64,000 nucleotides of DNA from PGYT01 sp963675055. GTDB taxonomy: Bacteria; Bacteroidota; Ignavibacteria; Ignavibacteriales; Melioribacteraceae. The stretch spans positions 992,001-1,056,000 of the forward strand of contig CAXXJE010000002.1 of NCBI GenBank assembly GCA_963675055.2. The letters are read 5' to 3'. Both the position numbers and the translations under genes were made by a program. Position 1 is the stretch's first letter, and the number at the start of each line of letters is the position of its first letter. Below the pieces are notes generated by a model. That model made no database searches. It saw only the letters and a program-made list of their open reading frames with translations, and had not been told where the DNA came from. Shown here piece after piece: positions 42,846-52,301 of the stretch.

Positions 42846-43824
42846 TGTTTAATTCAACAATAAATTTTCTTTCCTGCTTGGAGGTTACCAAATCAAATCC
42901 AGACTTATATATAAGATTAAGTCTTTTTCTAGTGTTCTCAATTCCGGCACCTTTTTGTTTTCCTTCCACATTTTCGGGCAATGTATTAACCGCCCTAAAA
43001 CTCACTACTTTATCCTTCGTTGCGATCTCCAGCGAAATTGAAATTTTCTCGCCCACATTGTTTCCGCTATGCTTAAAACAATTTTCAACAAAAATAAAAA
43101 GAATCATCGGAGGAATTAATAATTGATTATCCTGAATTTGAAGTTCCGAATTGATATCCATGTTTTCTTCAAACCTTATCTTCTGTATACGTATATAGTG
43201 ATTTAATATTTCAAGCTCTTTTTCTAATGTAATTCTCGGGAGATTACTTTCATAAAGAACTTTACTCATTAGGTCTGATAATTCTTCAATAATTTGAGCG
43301 GCTTTCCCATTTTCGTTTCTAACAACTAACGAATAAATATTATTAAGAGTATTGAAAAAAAAATGCGGATTAATCTGACTTTTCAACGCAGCTAATTCGG
43401 CTTTTACTTTATCTTTTTCGAGTGCCTGCTTTTCAAAAAACAAAGTCAACCAGTTCTTCGGCATTACTAATGCAATCCCTATACTAACAATAAAAGTCGT
43501 TTCAAGGAAGTTTGCAAAAAGATTTCGGGTAAAAAAATTTCCGTTCATAATAAATTCCTGTACCGGCAGGCTGACTGTAATCACTAAAAGTATAGATAAA
43601 ATACTTCGGGTATAATTCTTCTCCCTGAAAAATGAGGGCAGTAGAAAATAAATGCTTATGTAAGTAACAAGCATGTTAACTGGCAGGATTTTTAGAGTCT
43701 CTATAACATAGTCGGAAAATGACTGATCACCCCAAAAAATACTCAGCCAGGAAGAAAATGTGATTACATAGAGACCCCAGATAGCAGAGTGCATCGCTAT
43801 TGTTTTTATCTTATCTGTCCGCAT
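42817..43824 (-). CDS. LytS/YehU-type sensor histidine kinase
   Basis: This 335-residue protein has four membrane helices in residues about 12-125. A short coiled linker (LEKDKVKAELAALKSQ) leads to the His_kinase motif QINPHFFFNTLNNIYSLV near 155, where the phosphorylated His lies. The ATPase part has FVENCFKHSG near 250 and GIENTRKRLNLIY near 297. No separate sensor domain is seen, so sensing is probably in the membrane region. It overlaps the LytTR regulator gene, forming a pair. Confidence 0.93.
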   Translation of the reverse strand: MRTDKIKTIAMHSAIWGLYVITFSSWLSIFWGDQSFSDYVIETLKILPVNMLVTYISIYFLLPSFFREKNYTRSILSILLVITVSLPVQEFIMNGNFFTRNLFANFLETTFIVSIGIALVMPKNWLTLFFEKQALEKDKVKAELAALKSQINPHFFFNTLNNIYSLVVRNENGKAAQIIEELSDLMSKVLYESNLPRITLEKELEILNHYIRIQKIRFEENMDINSELQIQDNQLLIPPMILFIFVENCFKHSGNNVGEKISISLEIATKDKVVSFRAVNTLPENVEGKQKGAGIENTRKRLNLIYKSGFDLVTSKQERKFIVELNIDTAHDTKN

Positions 43825-44025
43825 TTTAATGCCCGGAAGTAATGCTATAATACTAATGTTGATTTGGTCAAATATCTATTATATACAGCTTTAAATAGCA
43901 AAATAATAAAAATTATATTCAGACAATAACGACTTATTTACTGACAGCAATATATAGATCGTTGATTTTTTTTGAGATTTTTTCCATTCCTAAATACATT
44001 TAAAACGTTTTTGATTGAATTGGTA

Positions 44026-44042
44026 ATAGTATTCAATACTAT
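44026..44042. promoter_or_regulatory. 17-bp perfect palindrome upstream of the GLUG gene
   Basis: ATAGTATT-C-AATACTAT is a perfect 8-bp dyad with a one-base centre, about 83 bp before ATG 44125 in the divergent region between the histidine kinase and the GLUG gene. It is an operator candidate. The rest of this region is AT-rich without genes. Confidence 0.4.
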
Positions 44043-44109
44043 GGTGCTGGCGACAGCAGATTTAATAACTCACCACTTGAAATATAATTGATGTAAAAAT
44101 AATTAATAC

Positions 44110-46365
44110 GTGAGAAATGCAATTATGAAAAAATTATATCAGCCGTTTTTTTTGTTTTTTATAACTTCAACCTTATTTTTTGCCCAGACTGCTGATCAGC
44201 CATCTGGTACTGGAACCAGCGGAGATCCATACCAGATTGCGACTATTAATAATTTATATTGGATTACACAAAACTCAGCTGACTGGGATAAGTACTTTCG
44301 GCAAACTGCCGATATTGATGCTTCAACCTCATCAACTTGGGATTCAGGGAACGGATTTTCCCCGATTGGAAACTCAACAACCCAATTCACTGGTGAATAT
44401 GACGGCGATAATTATACTATATCCGGCTTAACAATAGACCGAACATCAACCCAATATGTTGGTATGTTTGGACAGGTTGAAAGCTCAGGAAATATTTTTG
44501 ATCTGAACCTGACATCCGTTGATATAGCTGGACTGGGTCATATGGGGGCGCTTGTCGGGGAGAATAAAGGAACTATTTCAAATTGCTCAGTAGCAGGTAC
44601 TGTTAGCTGCACAGGTGAATGGCTTGGTGGTTTTGCCGGTTCTAATAACGGTGGTTCCATAACTAATAGTAATTCAAGTTGTACAGTTACAGCGACAAAT
44701 TCTGTTTATGAATATGATGTAAATAACTCAAATAGTTATCCACATAATGCCGGCGGGTTTATAGCGGTAAATCGTAACAATGGTACAATTGACAATTGCT
44801 ACGCCACAGGAAATGTAAGTACATCAGGACATGTCGATTATGGAAATACATTGAATACGGTCGGTGGTTTCTGTGCTTTTGTTGGCACTTATGAAGATGA
44901 CGGAGGTCTAACAACAATTTCTAATTGCTATGCTGAAGGAACTGTTACAGGTCAAGGTGAAAATGTTGGTGGTTTTGCGGGTATTATAAATCCATTTTGT
45001 GAGATCTCAAATTGCTACGCTACGGGTAACGTGACTGCAACAAGTGATTTTGCAGGAGGTTTTGTCGGTCTTACAATGGTTCAAGGTGATACTCAAACAC
45101 CGACTACTATTAGTAAGTGCTACGCAACAGGAAGTGTTACGACTACTTCTGCTACAGATGGGGAAGGCAGCTATGCCGGCGGATTTGTCGGGCGTAATCA
45201 GGATGGAACAATAATTGAAGAATGTTTTGCCACAGGCAACGCGTCGGCAGCAAGACATACTGGAGCCGGGTTTGCCGGTGGAAATACTGTCTCCGGAACA
45301 CTTATCTCTACTATTCGAAATTGCTATTCGAGGGGAAACGCGGAATCCGGAAGGGTTCAGGCGGCAGGTGCGTATAATGGCGGTTTCTGCGGGTGGAACG
45401 AAGGAACAATTGAGTATTGTTTTAGTACTGGAACTTCTACTGCTGTTCAGGGCGGAACTCCTGGCGGCGGTTTCTGCGGATCTGGTACGGGAAGTGAAAC
45501 TTATACTTCCTGTTTGTATGACAGTGATTTAACAGGTTTAAGTGATACGGGAAACGGAGAGCCTGAAACCACGGCTAATATGAAAACACAAAGTACTTTT
45601 ACAGATATAAGCTGGGATAACACGATTTGGAATATGGATGCAGGCGTTAATGACGGATACCCGCATTTGGACTGGCAGAATCCGGATGGTACACCTTTAC
45701 CCGTCGAATTAATATCGTTCTTTGCTGTATTTTCTGATGGCTCTGTTCTACTTACCTGGCAGACCGCAACGGAAGTAAATAATTACGGGTTTGAAATAGA
45801 GAGGTCTTCGACAAACTCAGACGCCGGGAGGATTTGGGAAACGATAGGATTTAAAGAAGGACATGGTAATAGCAATAGTCCCAAGAATTACGAATTTACT
45901 GATGAGCATCCTCCGGAAGGTAACTTACAATACAGGTTAAAACAAATAGATACAGACGGAAGATATGAGTACTACACTACTACAACATGCGTTAATAATA
46001 GTCTAACTGATATAAAAGATCCGTCAGCCGAAGGACCGACGGAGTTCAGTCTTTCACAGAACTTCCCTAATCCGTTTAATCCGACCACAACAATTAAGTA
46101 CTCTATTCCCAAATCAGCTTCTACCTTCTCGGAAGGGCCCGGGGGCGGTTTAAAAGCCCCGACAAGTCGGGGTGACTTCGCCAAAGTACGGCTCGTCATA
46201 TACGACATGCTCGGTCGTGAAGTTTCGACCCTGATTGATGAAAAGAAATCGGCAGGAATTTATACGGTACTGTTCAATGCTCATTCGTTATCAAGCGGTA
46301 TATACTTCTACCGTTTAAATGCAGGCACATATTCCGAAGTACGTCGTATGGTTTTGGTTAAATAA
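44110..46365 (+). CDS. GLUG-repeat surface protein with T9SS sorting domain
   Basis: The frame opens at GTG 44110; ATG 44125 (MKKLYQPFFLFF) is the likely start, giving 746 residues. After the signal peptide (1-20) come about ten GLUG-type repeats to about residue 465, of the pattern I.NCYATGNV...GGF.G.N.G. A fold with LPVELISFFAV...ATEVNNYGFEIERS covers about 525-620, and the T9SS tail (NFPNPFNP near 646) ends the protein. GLUG repeats occur in adhesins and peptidases. Adhesion or surface structure is likely. The sorting domain holds the same palindromic insertion as the pectate lyase, nearly base for base. Confidence 0.85.
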   Translation: MRNAIMKKLYQPFFLFFITSTLFFAQTADQPSGTGTSGDPYQIATINNLYWITQNSADWDKYFRQTADIDASTSSTWDSGNGFSPIGNSTTQFTGEYDGDNYTISGLTIDRTSTQYVGMFGQVESSGNIFDLNLTSVDIAGLGHMGALVGENKGTISNCSVAGTVSCTGEWLGGFAGSNNGGSITNSNSSCTVTATNSVYEYDVNNSNSYPHNAGGFIAVNRNNGTIDNCYATGNVSTSGHVDYGNTLNTVGGFCAFVGTYEDDGGLTTISNCYAEGTVTGQGENVGGFAGIINPFCEISNCYATGNVTATSDFAGGFVGLTMVQGDTQTPTTISKCYATGSVTTTSATDGEGSYAGGFVGRNQDGTIIEECFATGNASAARHTGAGFAGGNTVSGTLISTIRNCYSRGNAESGRVQAAGAYNGGFCGWNEGTIEYCFSTGTSTAVQGGTPGGGFCGSGTGSETYTSCLYDSDLTGLSDTGNGEPETTANMKTQSTFTDISWDNTIWNMDAGVNDGYPHLDWQNPDGTPLPVELISFFAVFSDGSVLLTWQTATEVNNYGFEIERSSTNSDAGRIWETIGFKEGHGNSNSPKNYEFTDEHPPEGNLQYRLKQIDTDGRYEYYTTTTCVNNSLTDIKDPSAEGPTEFSLSQNFPNPFNPTTTIKYSIPKSASTFSEGPGGGLKAPTSRGDFAKVRLVIYDMLGREVSTLIDEKKSAGIYTVLFNAHSLSSGIYFYRLNAGTYSEVRRMVLVK
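46117..46193 (+). repeat. In-frame palindromic insertion in the sorting domain of the GLUG protein
   Basis: This is the second copy of the GC-rich insertion, with the same hairpin CCCCGAC-AA-GTCGGGG at 46157-46172. The surrounding 138 bp (46084-46221) differ from 41767-41905 at only about three positions, whereas the rest of the two genes is unrelated. Confidence 0.65.
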
Positions 46366-46644
46366 CTAACAATTGTTTAGTGGAAGAAACCAACTTTAAT
46401 AAAAGTTTTCCCTGTTAATATCCTGCACTGATTGTCTATTCATGATTGAGAATTAATCGAGGTATATTCTTACATCACAATTATTGGTTTAATTGCGAGG
46501 CTGAATTTTGTTATATTTGTAATAATGAAAGTGGTTCTTTAGCAATAAAATACCGATTAATAAATACGATAAAAAAGTATCGAAATTTGTTGAAGAAGCA
46601 CTTTAGTAGTATTCATCTGGTATTTCGGAAAAACAGGGGTCAAT

Positions 46645-46818
46645 ATGGGGAAAAAAGTCAACCGCCCTCGAACTATAATTTATCTTCTTGCACTATTCAC
46701 AATTAGCACGCCTATACTTGCTCAACAACTAGTAAAGAGTATTTATAACAGTGGACTTACAGAAAATTCAGCGTTTGGAGAAGAAATTAATGCTGCCGGT
46801 TTTGTAAGCGGTATATAA
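46645..46818 (+). CDS. 57-residue exported small protein or truncated gene remnant
   Basis: ATG 46645 has AGGGG six bases upstream. The peptide MGKKVNRPRTIIYLLALFTI continues to STPILAQQ, which is a clear signal peptide, followed by only about 30 residues before TAA. It may be a small secreted peptide, or the start of a cargo gene truncated by decay, since the following DNA (to 46969) has short open stretches but no gene. Confidence 0.45.
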   Translation: MGKKVNRPRTIIYLLALFTISTPILAQQLVKSIYNSGLTENSAFGEEINAAGFVSGI

Positions 46819-46969
46819 CATATACCGAATCCAAGCCTGTGATTTTATTCAAACACGGAAAATGTTGTTGATGAAGTAATTTCTGATAATACTATCATAT
46901 CATGTAAAACAATTGTTTTGTTTAAAGTTCTATAGACGTTAATATATCCAAATTAAAATAGAGAAAAAA

Positions 46970-49201
46970 ATGCGTGCAAATACTTTTAATGAAACCGTTC
47001 TTGCAATAATTATATTTCTTGGGGTAAGTAGTTTGCCCTTGTTAGCTGCAACAATTACAGTTACAAATACAAATGATGCCGGTGCCGGCAGTTTAAGACA
47101 AGCTATTGCCGATGCTTCTTCGGATGATGTTATTGAGTTTTCTGTTACCGATACAATTACTCTTAGCACTACACTTATAATTAGCAAAAATCTTACTATT
47201 AACGGGTCCGGCGCTTCTCAGCTTTCAATTAGTGGTGGTAATTCTGTGAGAGTAATATATATTAGCGGTTCCCATACTGTAAACATAAACAACATATCCA
47301 TTATAAACGGTTATTCAAGCACTTATGGAGGTGGGATAGAGAATGAGGGGACACTGACTATTGATAATTGTATTTTTTCAGGAAACTATGCTGCCGGGGG
47401 CGGTAACGGATATGGAGGAGCTGTTGATAATTACAACGGATCTGTAACAATAACAAACTCCACTTTTTCAAATAATACTGCCGCTTCAAGAGGCGGAGCA
47501 GTTGCAACTTATGGCGGAACCAGCATTAGTATAGATAATTCCACATTTGACAGTAATACCTCTGCATTGGGAGGTGCAATAAGTCAGGCTCAAAGCAGTG
47601 CCGTAAATTTAACAATCACAAATTCTACCATATATAATAATGCTGCATCCTTAGGCGGTAAATGTGGCGGAGCTATTTATTGGCAACAAGGTGCAGTTAA
47701 TATAAGTAATTCTACCATATCGGGTAATGAGGCAGACAACGGTGGCGCTTTTTGCAATGGAACACAGAGCTTAACAATAAACATAAATTCATGTACAATT
47801 GTTAATAATAATGCAATTGTTCAGGGGGGAGGTTTTGAATTACAGAGTTCAACAGCCAATATAAAAAACACTATTCTTGCAGCAAATACGTCTCCTTCGG
47901 GCGCAAATTTTTATAATAGTGGATCAGGCTCATTAAATTCACAGGGATATAATTTATGCGACGCAACTCTATCTGCTTTTACGGGAACAGGCGATATTAC
48001 TAATGGAACACTGAATATTGACACTTTAGCAGATAACGGTGGGAACACAAAAACACATGCTCTTTTAACAGGCAGCGATGCAATTAACGCTATTCCCGAT
48101 GGTGGAAATTCTTATAATGGTGTTTATGCTACAGACCAGCGAGGCAATACTCGTCCTCATGGAACAAATGCAGATATTGGGGCTTTCGAGTTAATTACCG
48201 CGCCAACAAGCCAGGCAACTGATGTTAGCTTTTCAAATCTGGCTGCTACAAGTGCTACTATATCCTGGACCCGTCCGGCATCAAACGGCGGTGAAAAGTG
48301 TATTGTATTCATTAAAGAGAGCGGTTCGGGAAATTCAACACCCGTAGATGGAGATACATACACTGCCGACGTAAATTATGCCTCCGGCACACAAATAGGA
48401 ACTACCGGGTGGTATTGTATTTATAGCGGAACAAGTATAACAGTTAATATAACAGGTATATCCAACGGCACTACTTACCGAGTGCACGTTTGTGAATATA
48501 ACGGTATTTCCGGGTGCGAAGTTTATAATAAAAACAGCGGCAGCAGCGGCAACCCGGACGAACAAGTTTTACCGGTTGAACTAATATCATTTACTGCCTT
48601 ACTACACGATGACAATGTAACACTAAACTGGCTAACTGCAACTGAAGTAAATAATTACGGATTTGAAATAGAACGATCTGTAGAACAGACTCTCGGTCAG
48701 TCCGAAGAATGGGAAACAATAGGTTTTATACCTGGACACGGCAACAGCAACAGTCCGAAGAGTTATAAGTTTATAGATGAATCAGCTCCTTCCGGTAATT
48801 TGGAATACCGTCTAAAACAAATAGATACAGACGGATCGTACGAATATTATGGTACAAAAGCTGAAATAAATAACAGAATAACAGATGTAGGTGATCTTTC
48901 AACCTGCGGACAAATCCCGGAAGAGTTTTCCTTAAGCCAGAATTATCCCAATCCGTTTAACCCGACAACAATAATCAACTACGCAATTCCTCTTCTGGGA
49001 GGGGATGTAAGGGGTGGGTTGGTAACTCTTAAAGTATTTGACATGCTCGGTCGGGAAGTAGCAACGCTTGTAAATGAATATCAAAATGCCGGAAATTATA
49101 AAGTGGAATTTGATGGGTCGGGATTATCAAGCGGTATTTATCTTTATCGGATAAAAGCGAGTAAATTAACGAAAACTTGTAAGATGTTGCTGGTTAAATA
49201 A
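46970..49201 (+). CDS. Parallel beta-helix (choice-of-anchor Q) surface protein with T9SS sorting domain
   Basis: This 743-residue protein has a signal peptide (1-25). Residues about 28-405 are a right-handed beta-helix (TNTNDAGAGSLRQAIADA, then ITNSTFSNN.A...GGA repeats), ending in ATDQRGNTRPHGTNADIGAFE, the choice-of-anchor Q signature. A fibronectin type III-like domain covers about 410-520. The LPVELISFTA...ATEVNNYGFEIERS fold follows at about 525-630, then the T9SS tail (NYPNPFNP near 658). It is probably a surface adhesin. The sorting domain loop has a short insertion (PLLGGDVRGG, DNA near 48985-49018). Confidence 0.85.
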   Translation: MRANTFNETVLAIIIFLGVSSLPLLAATITVTNTNDAGAGSLRQAIADASSDDVIEFSVTDTITLSTTLIISKNLTINGSGASQLSISGGNSVRVIYISGSHTVNINNISIINGYSSTYGGGIENEGTLTIDNCIFSGNYAAGGGNGYGGAVDNYNGSVTITNSTFSNNTAASRGGAVATYGGTSISIDNSTFDSNTSALGGAISQAQSSAVNLTITNSTIYNNAASLGGKCGGAIYWQQGAVNISNSTISGNEADNGGAFCNGTQSLTININSCTIVNNNAIVQGGGFELQSSTANIKNTILAANTSPSGANFYNSGSGSLNSQGYNLCDATLSAFTGTGDITNGTLNIDTLADNGGNTKTHALLTGSDAINAIPDGGNSYNGVYATDQRGNTRPHGTNADIGAFELITAPTSQATDVSFSNLAATSATISWTRPASNGGEKCIVFIKESGSGNSTPVDGDTYTADVNYASGTQIGTTGWYCIYSGTSITVNITGISNGTTYRVHVCEYNGISGCEVYNKNSGSSGNPDEQVLPVELISFTALLHDDNVTLNWLTATEVNNYGFEIERSVEQTLGQSEEWETIGFIPGHGNSNSPKSYKFIDESAPSGNLEYRLKQIDTDGSYEYYGTKAEINNRITDVGDLSTCGQIPEEFSLSQNYPNPFNPTTIINYAIPLLGGDVRGGLVTLKVFDMLGREVATLVNEYQNAGNYKVEFDGSGLSSGIYLYRIKASKLTKTCKMLLVK

Positions 49202-49334
49202 TGAGTTTTCTTTATTGTCTGTTTCTATGATGATGAATCTAAGTGACAATATGAAATTTTCATCTTTGATATGATTATACATGATATTTTTGGGGGATGC
49301 TTACCATCATTATCTAGTTTATTAATTTTTATAA

Positions 49335-49342
49335 ACTGTTTT
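49335..49342. repeat. Target-site duplication of IS copy 1, left
   Basis: ACTGTTTT, repeated exactly at 50706-50713 across the element. This 8-bp duplication is normal for IS256-family insertions. Confidence 0.85.
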
Positions 49343-50705
49343 GGCATAAAGTCAAACTTAGTTGAAATTTGAGGCTCCCATTTTTTAAGCTACCTTCTGT
49401 TGTTCCAAGTTTAACTCTGCCATAATAGCTGATTTTAATAAATATAGTTTATTATAATTGTTAACTCTGCGAAGCCTGATTTCTATTTCCAGCAATGCTG
49501 ATGCAACCCACCTTGACTTCATATCTGAGTTTACCCAGTTTTTTACATTCCTTAAATGTTTTGCCAGTAGGGAGTTCATGCTCTCTATCATATTCGTGGT
49601 TGTAAACGAACGTCCCAACTCTTCAACAAGCCCCAGCCTGTGCATTGTCAGAGTTTCTTCCAGTCCCTCTTCCAAAGAATTGGCAGCGCTGCGGTTTATT
49701 TTTTTCAATTCATCCCGGATCTCAAATAGTCTAATTTTCGCTTCTTCATAAAGCGGCTCACTATATGCCCGCTGAAGTTTACCCTTAAATACCGGTTTCT
49801 CTTTTTCACTTAAGTAACTGATAACATTTTCCCGCTTATGCCATTGGCAACGCTGAACAACCACAAACTCGCCGAATACTTCATCTACTGCTTTACGTAA
49901 GCCTTTAGAGCCATCAAGGAGGGCAAGCAAGCCACCTGTAAAACTAAAACCTCTTTCAATTAGACCTTGGAGTAAGCCTTTAACCGCAGTACTGTTTTCA
50001 GTAGTAGTTTGTACGAAACCCAACGGTACTTTTACTCCCATGCTTGTGACTCCCAGGGCTATTACAACATTATCCCTTGATAAGTATTTGCCATCTATTA
50101 CTATTGCCAGGAACTCGTAGTTGCTCAAGTCCCGCTTCTCAAATTCTTCCAACGCTTTGCTGCTTTCTTCTTTAAAACGCCGGCTGATACTTGATTGGCT
50201 CATCCCGAAACTATCGGTTATACTTCGAGTTACTTTTTCATAATCATGCTGGCTTAAACCGAGTATTATCTTTTTCAATACTTCCTCGCCCGGCATATCA
50301 ATACTATGTAGTTTCTCATAATACTCCGGTGTTTCTGTTTTACCTGTCAGTTTATTGAACAACCGGGGAACATCTACCTTCACTTTTTCTGAACCGATGC
50401 GAATGCTGCCCGGATTACTGCTCCATCGAGAGAATTCTCCGCTACGGCTGTATTTTTCTCCTGCTTTTGACCTTATCTCGTCTTCCATTAATTGGTTATA
50501 ATATAGCTTCATAACCTCAACTAAATTACTGAACAGTTCGAATTGAATATCTCTTGGTTGTGACAATAACCATTCAAGGTTTTTCCTTTCAATTTTGCTA
50601 TCTTGCATCCGAGGCTCCTTTTTGTTTTTTGTTACTCCAATTTCAAATTACAAATTTTTTGGGAGCCTCTTCTTTTTTTATTTCAACTAGGATTGAATAT
50701 ATATC
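49343..50705 (-). mobile_element. IS256-family insertion sequence, copy 1 (1363 bp)
   Basis: Ends are imperfect 26-bp inverted repeats sharing TAGTTGAAAT and TCAA blocks. The element is flanked by an 8-bp exact duplication. One transposase gene fills it. The same length and ends are found in the copy at 50778-52140. Confidence 0.9.
49385..50608 (-). CDS. IS256-family (mutator-type) transposase, copy 1
   Basis: This 407-residue transposase is full length. The DDE residues are visible as AIVIDGKYL near 170, LALLDGSKGL near 225 and TTNMIESMNSLL near 340. The CQWHKREN motif near 250 is diagnostic of the family. There is no stop or frameshift, so it may be active. It differs from copy 2 at about 30 residues in the first 155 but at only three in the last 250. 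Confidence 0.96.
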   Translation of the reverse strand: MQDSKIERKNLEWLLSQPRDIQFELFSNLVEVMKLYYNQLMEDEIRSKAGEKYSRSGEFSRWSSNPGSIRIGSEKVKVDVPRLFNKLTGKTETPEYYEKLHSIDMPGEEVLKKIILGLSQHDYEKVTRSITDSFGMSQSSISRRFKEESSKALEEFEKRDLSNYEFLAIVIDGKYLSRDNVVIALGVTSMGVKVPLGFVQTTTENSTAVKGLLQGLIERGFSFTGGLLALLDGSKGLRKAVDEVFGEFVVVQRCQWHKRENVISYLSEKEKPVFKGKLQRAYSEPLYEEAKIRLFEIRDELKKINRSAANSLEEGLEETLTMHRLGLVEELGRSFTTTNMIESMNSLLAKHLRNVKNWVNSDMKSRWVASALLEIEIRLRRVNNYNKLYLLKSAIMAELNLEQQKVA

Positions 50706-50713
50706 ACTGTTTT
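50706..50713. repeat. Target-site duplication of IS copy 1, right
   Basis: ACTGTTTT, matching 49335-49342. The 56 bp between here and the next duplication are ordinary AT-rich DNA. Confidence 0.85.
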
Positions 50714-50769
50714 TTATAATAACGTTAATAAATTGTTGAATATTATGTAATTATTACTAACATTTCTCT

Positions 50770-50777
50770 CAAAAAAA
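50770..50777. repeat. Target-site duplication of IS copy 2, left
   Basis: CAAAAAAA, repeated exactly at 52141-52148. It differs from the copy 1 duplication, showing an independent insertion. Confidence 0.85.
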
Positions 50778-52140
50778 GGTATAAAGTCAAACTTAGTTGA
50801 AATTTGAGGCTCCCATTTATTAAGCTACCTTCTGTTGTTCCAAGTTTAACTCTGCCATAATAGCTGATTTTAATAAATATAGTTTATTATAATTGTTAAC
50901 TCTGCGAAGCCTGGTTTCTATTTCCAGCAATGCTGATGCAACCCACCTTGACTTCATATCTGAGTTTACCCAGTTTTTTACATTCCTTAAATGTTTTGCC
51001 AGTAGGGAGTTCATGCTCTCTATCATATTCGTGGTTGTAAACGAACGTCCCAACTCTTCAACAAGCCCCAGCCTGTGCATTATCAGAGTTTCTTCCAGTC
51101 CCTCTTCCAAAGAATTGGCAGCGCTGCGGTTTGTTTTTTTCAATTCATCCCGGATCTCAAATAGTCTAATTTTCGCTTCTTCATAAAGCGGCTCACTATA
51201 TGCCCGCTGAAGTTTACCCTTAAATACCGGTTTCTCCTTTTCACTTAAGTAACTGATAACATTTTCCCGCTTATGCCATTGGCAACGCTGAACAACCACA
51301 AACTCGCCGAATACTTCATCTACTGCTTTACGTAAGCCTTTAGAGCCATCAAGGAGGGCAAGCAAGCCACCTGTAAAACTAAAACCTCTTTCAATTAGAC
51401 CTTGGAGTAAGCCTTTAACCGCAGTACTGTTTTCAGTAGTGGTCTGTACGAAACCCAACGGTACTTTTACTCCCATACTTGTTACCCCCAAGGCTATTAC
51501 AACATTATCCCTTGATAAGTATTTGCCATCTATTACTATTGCCAGGAACTCGTAGTTGCTCAAGTCCCGCTTCTCAAATTCTTCCAACGATTTACTACTC
51601 TCTTCTACAAATCTACGGCTTATACTTGATTGGCTCAATCCGAAACTATCTACTACACTTCGAGTTACTTTTTCATAATCTTGCTGGCTTAAACCGAGTA
51701 TTATCTTTTTCAATACTTCCTCGCCTGGCATTTCCATACTATGAAGCTTTTCATAATATTCCGGTGTTTCCGCTTTCCCGGTTAACTTGTTAAACAAACG
51801 GGGGACTTCTACTTTTACTTTTTCAGAACCTACACGGATACTGCCGGGATTGCTACTCCAACGGGAGTAATTGCTCGAACGGCTGTGCTTTTCTCCTGCT
51901 TTTTCTCGGAGTTCTTCTTCCATAAGCTGGTTGTAGTGTAATCTGGCTATATCTACAAAGTTCTTAAACATCTCGTACTGAATATCTTGTGGTTGATTTA
52001 ATAACCATTCAAGGTTTTTCTTTTCGATTTTGCTATCTTGCATTTGAGGCTCCTTTTTGTTTTTTGTTACTGCTATTTCAAATTACAAATTTTATGGGAG
52101 CCTCTTCTTTTTTTATTTCAACTAGGATTGAATATATATC
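50778..52140 (-). mobile_element. IS256-family insertion sequence, copy 2 (1363 bp)
   Basis: Same orientation, length and terminal repeats as copy 1, and only 72 bp away. Its own 8-bp target duplication flanks it. Confidence 0.9.
50820..52043 (-). CDS. IS256-family transposase, copy 2
   Basis: This 407-residue transposase has the same DDE residues and CQWHKREN motif as copy 1 and no defect. From FEKRDLSNYEF (about residue 154) on it is almost identical to copy 1, while the N-terminal DNA-binding part is clearly divergent. A mosaic origin by recombination or gene conversion is likely. Confidence 0.96.
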   Translation of the reverse strand: MQDSKIEKKNLEWLLNQPQDIQYEMFKNFVDIARLHYNQLMEEELREKAGEKHSRSSNYSRWSSNPGSIRVGSEKVKVEVPRLFNKLTGKAETPEYYEKLHSMEMPGEEVLKKIILGLSQQDYEKVTRSVVDSFGLSQSSISRRFVEESSKSLEEFEKRDLSNYEFLAIVIDGKYLSRDNVVIALGVTSMGVKVPLGFVQTTTENSTAVKGLLQGLIERGFSFTGGLLALLDGSKGLRKAVDEVFGEFVVVQRCQWHKRENVISYLSEKEKPVFKGKLQRAYSEPLYEEAKIRLFEIRDELKKTNRSAANSLEEGLEETLIMHRLGLVEELGRSFTTTNMIESMNSLLAKHLRNVKNWVNSDMKSRWVASALLEIETRLRRVNNYNKLYLLKSAIMAELNLEQQKVA

Positions 52141-52148
52141 CAAAAAAA
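52141..52148. repeat. Target-site duplication of IS copy 2, right
   Basis: CAAAAAAA, matching 50770-50777. Confidence 0.85.
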
Positions 52149-52301
52149 CGACAATAAAGTATTAATATAATTCTATATCAGAATCCAGCAAGAGTACAAA
52201 TATAATGGCAGATGATTTTACATTATTCACTTTTCGGCTCTTTAGTAAAAAATCTGCTCTTTTTATAATAATCTTTTTAGGAAATTAAAGACAAAATAAA
52301 A

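Noticed and set aside
46421..46440. Third sigma-54-like element (AATATCCTGCA)
   Set aside because: The -24 GG is missing (TGCAGG instead of TGGCAGG) and no gene follows on the minus strand.
46446..46706. Open frame of 86 codons
   Set aside because: No ribosome site or recognisable features; a better-supported small gene overlaps it in another frame.
49343..52140. Composite transposon made of the two IS copies
   Set aside because: Only 72 bp lie between them, without cargo, and each has its own target duplication.
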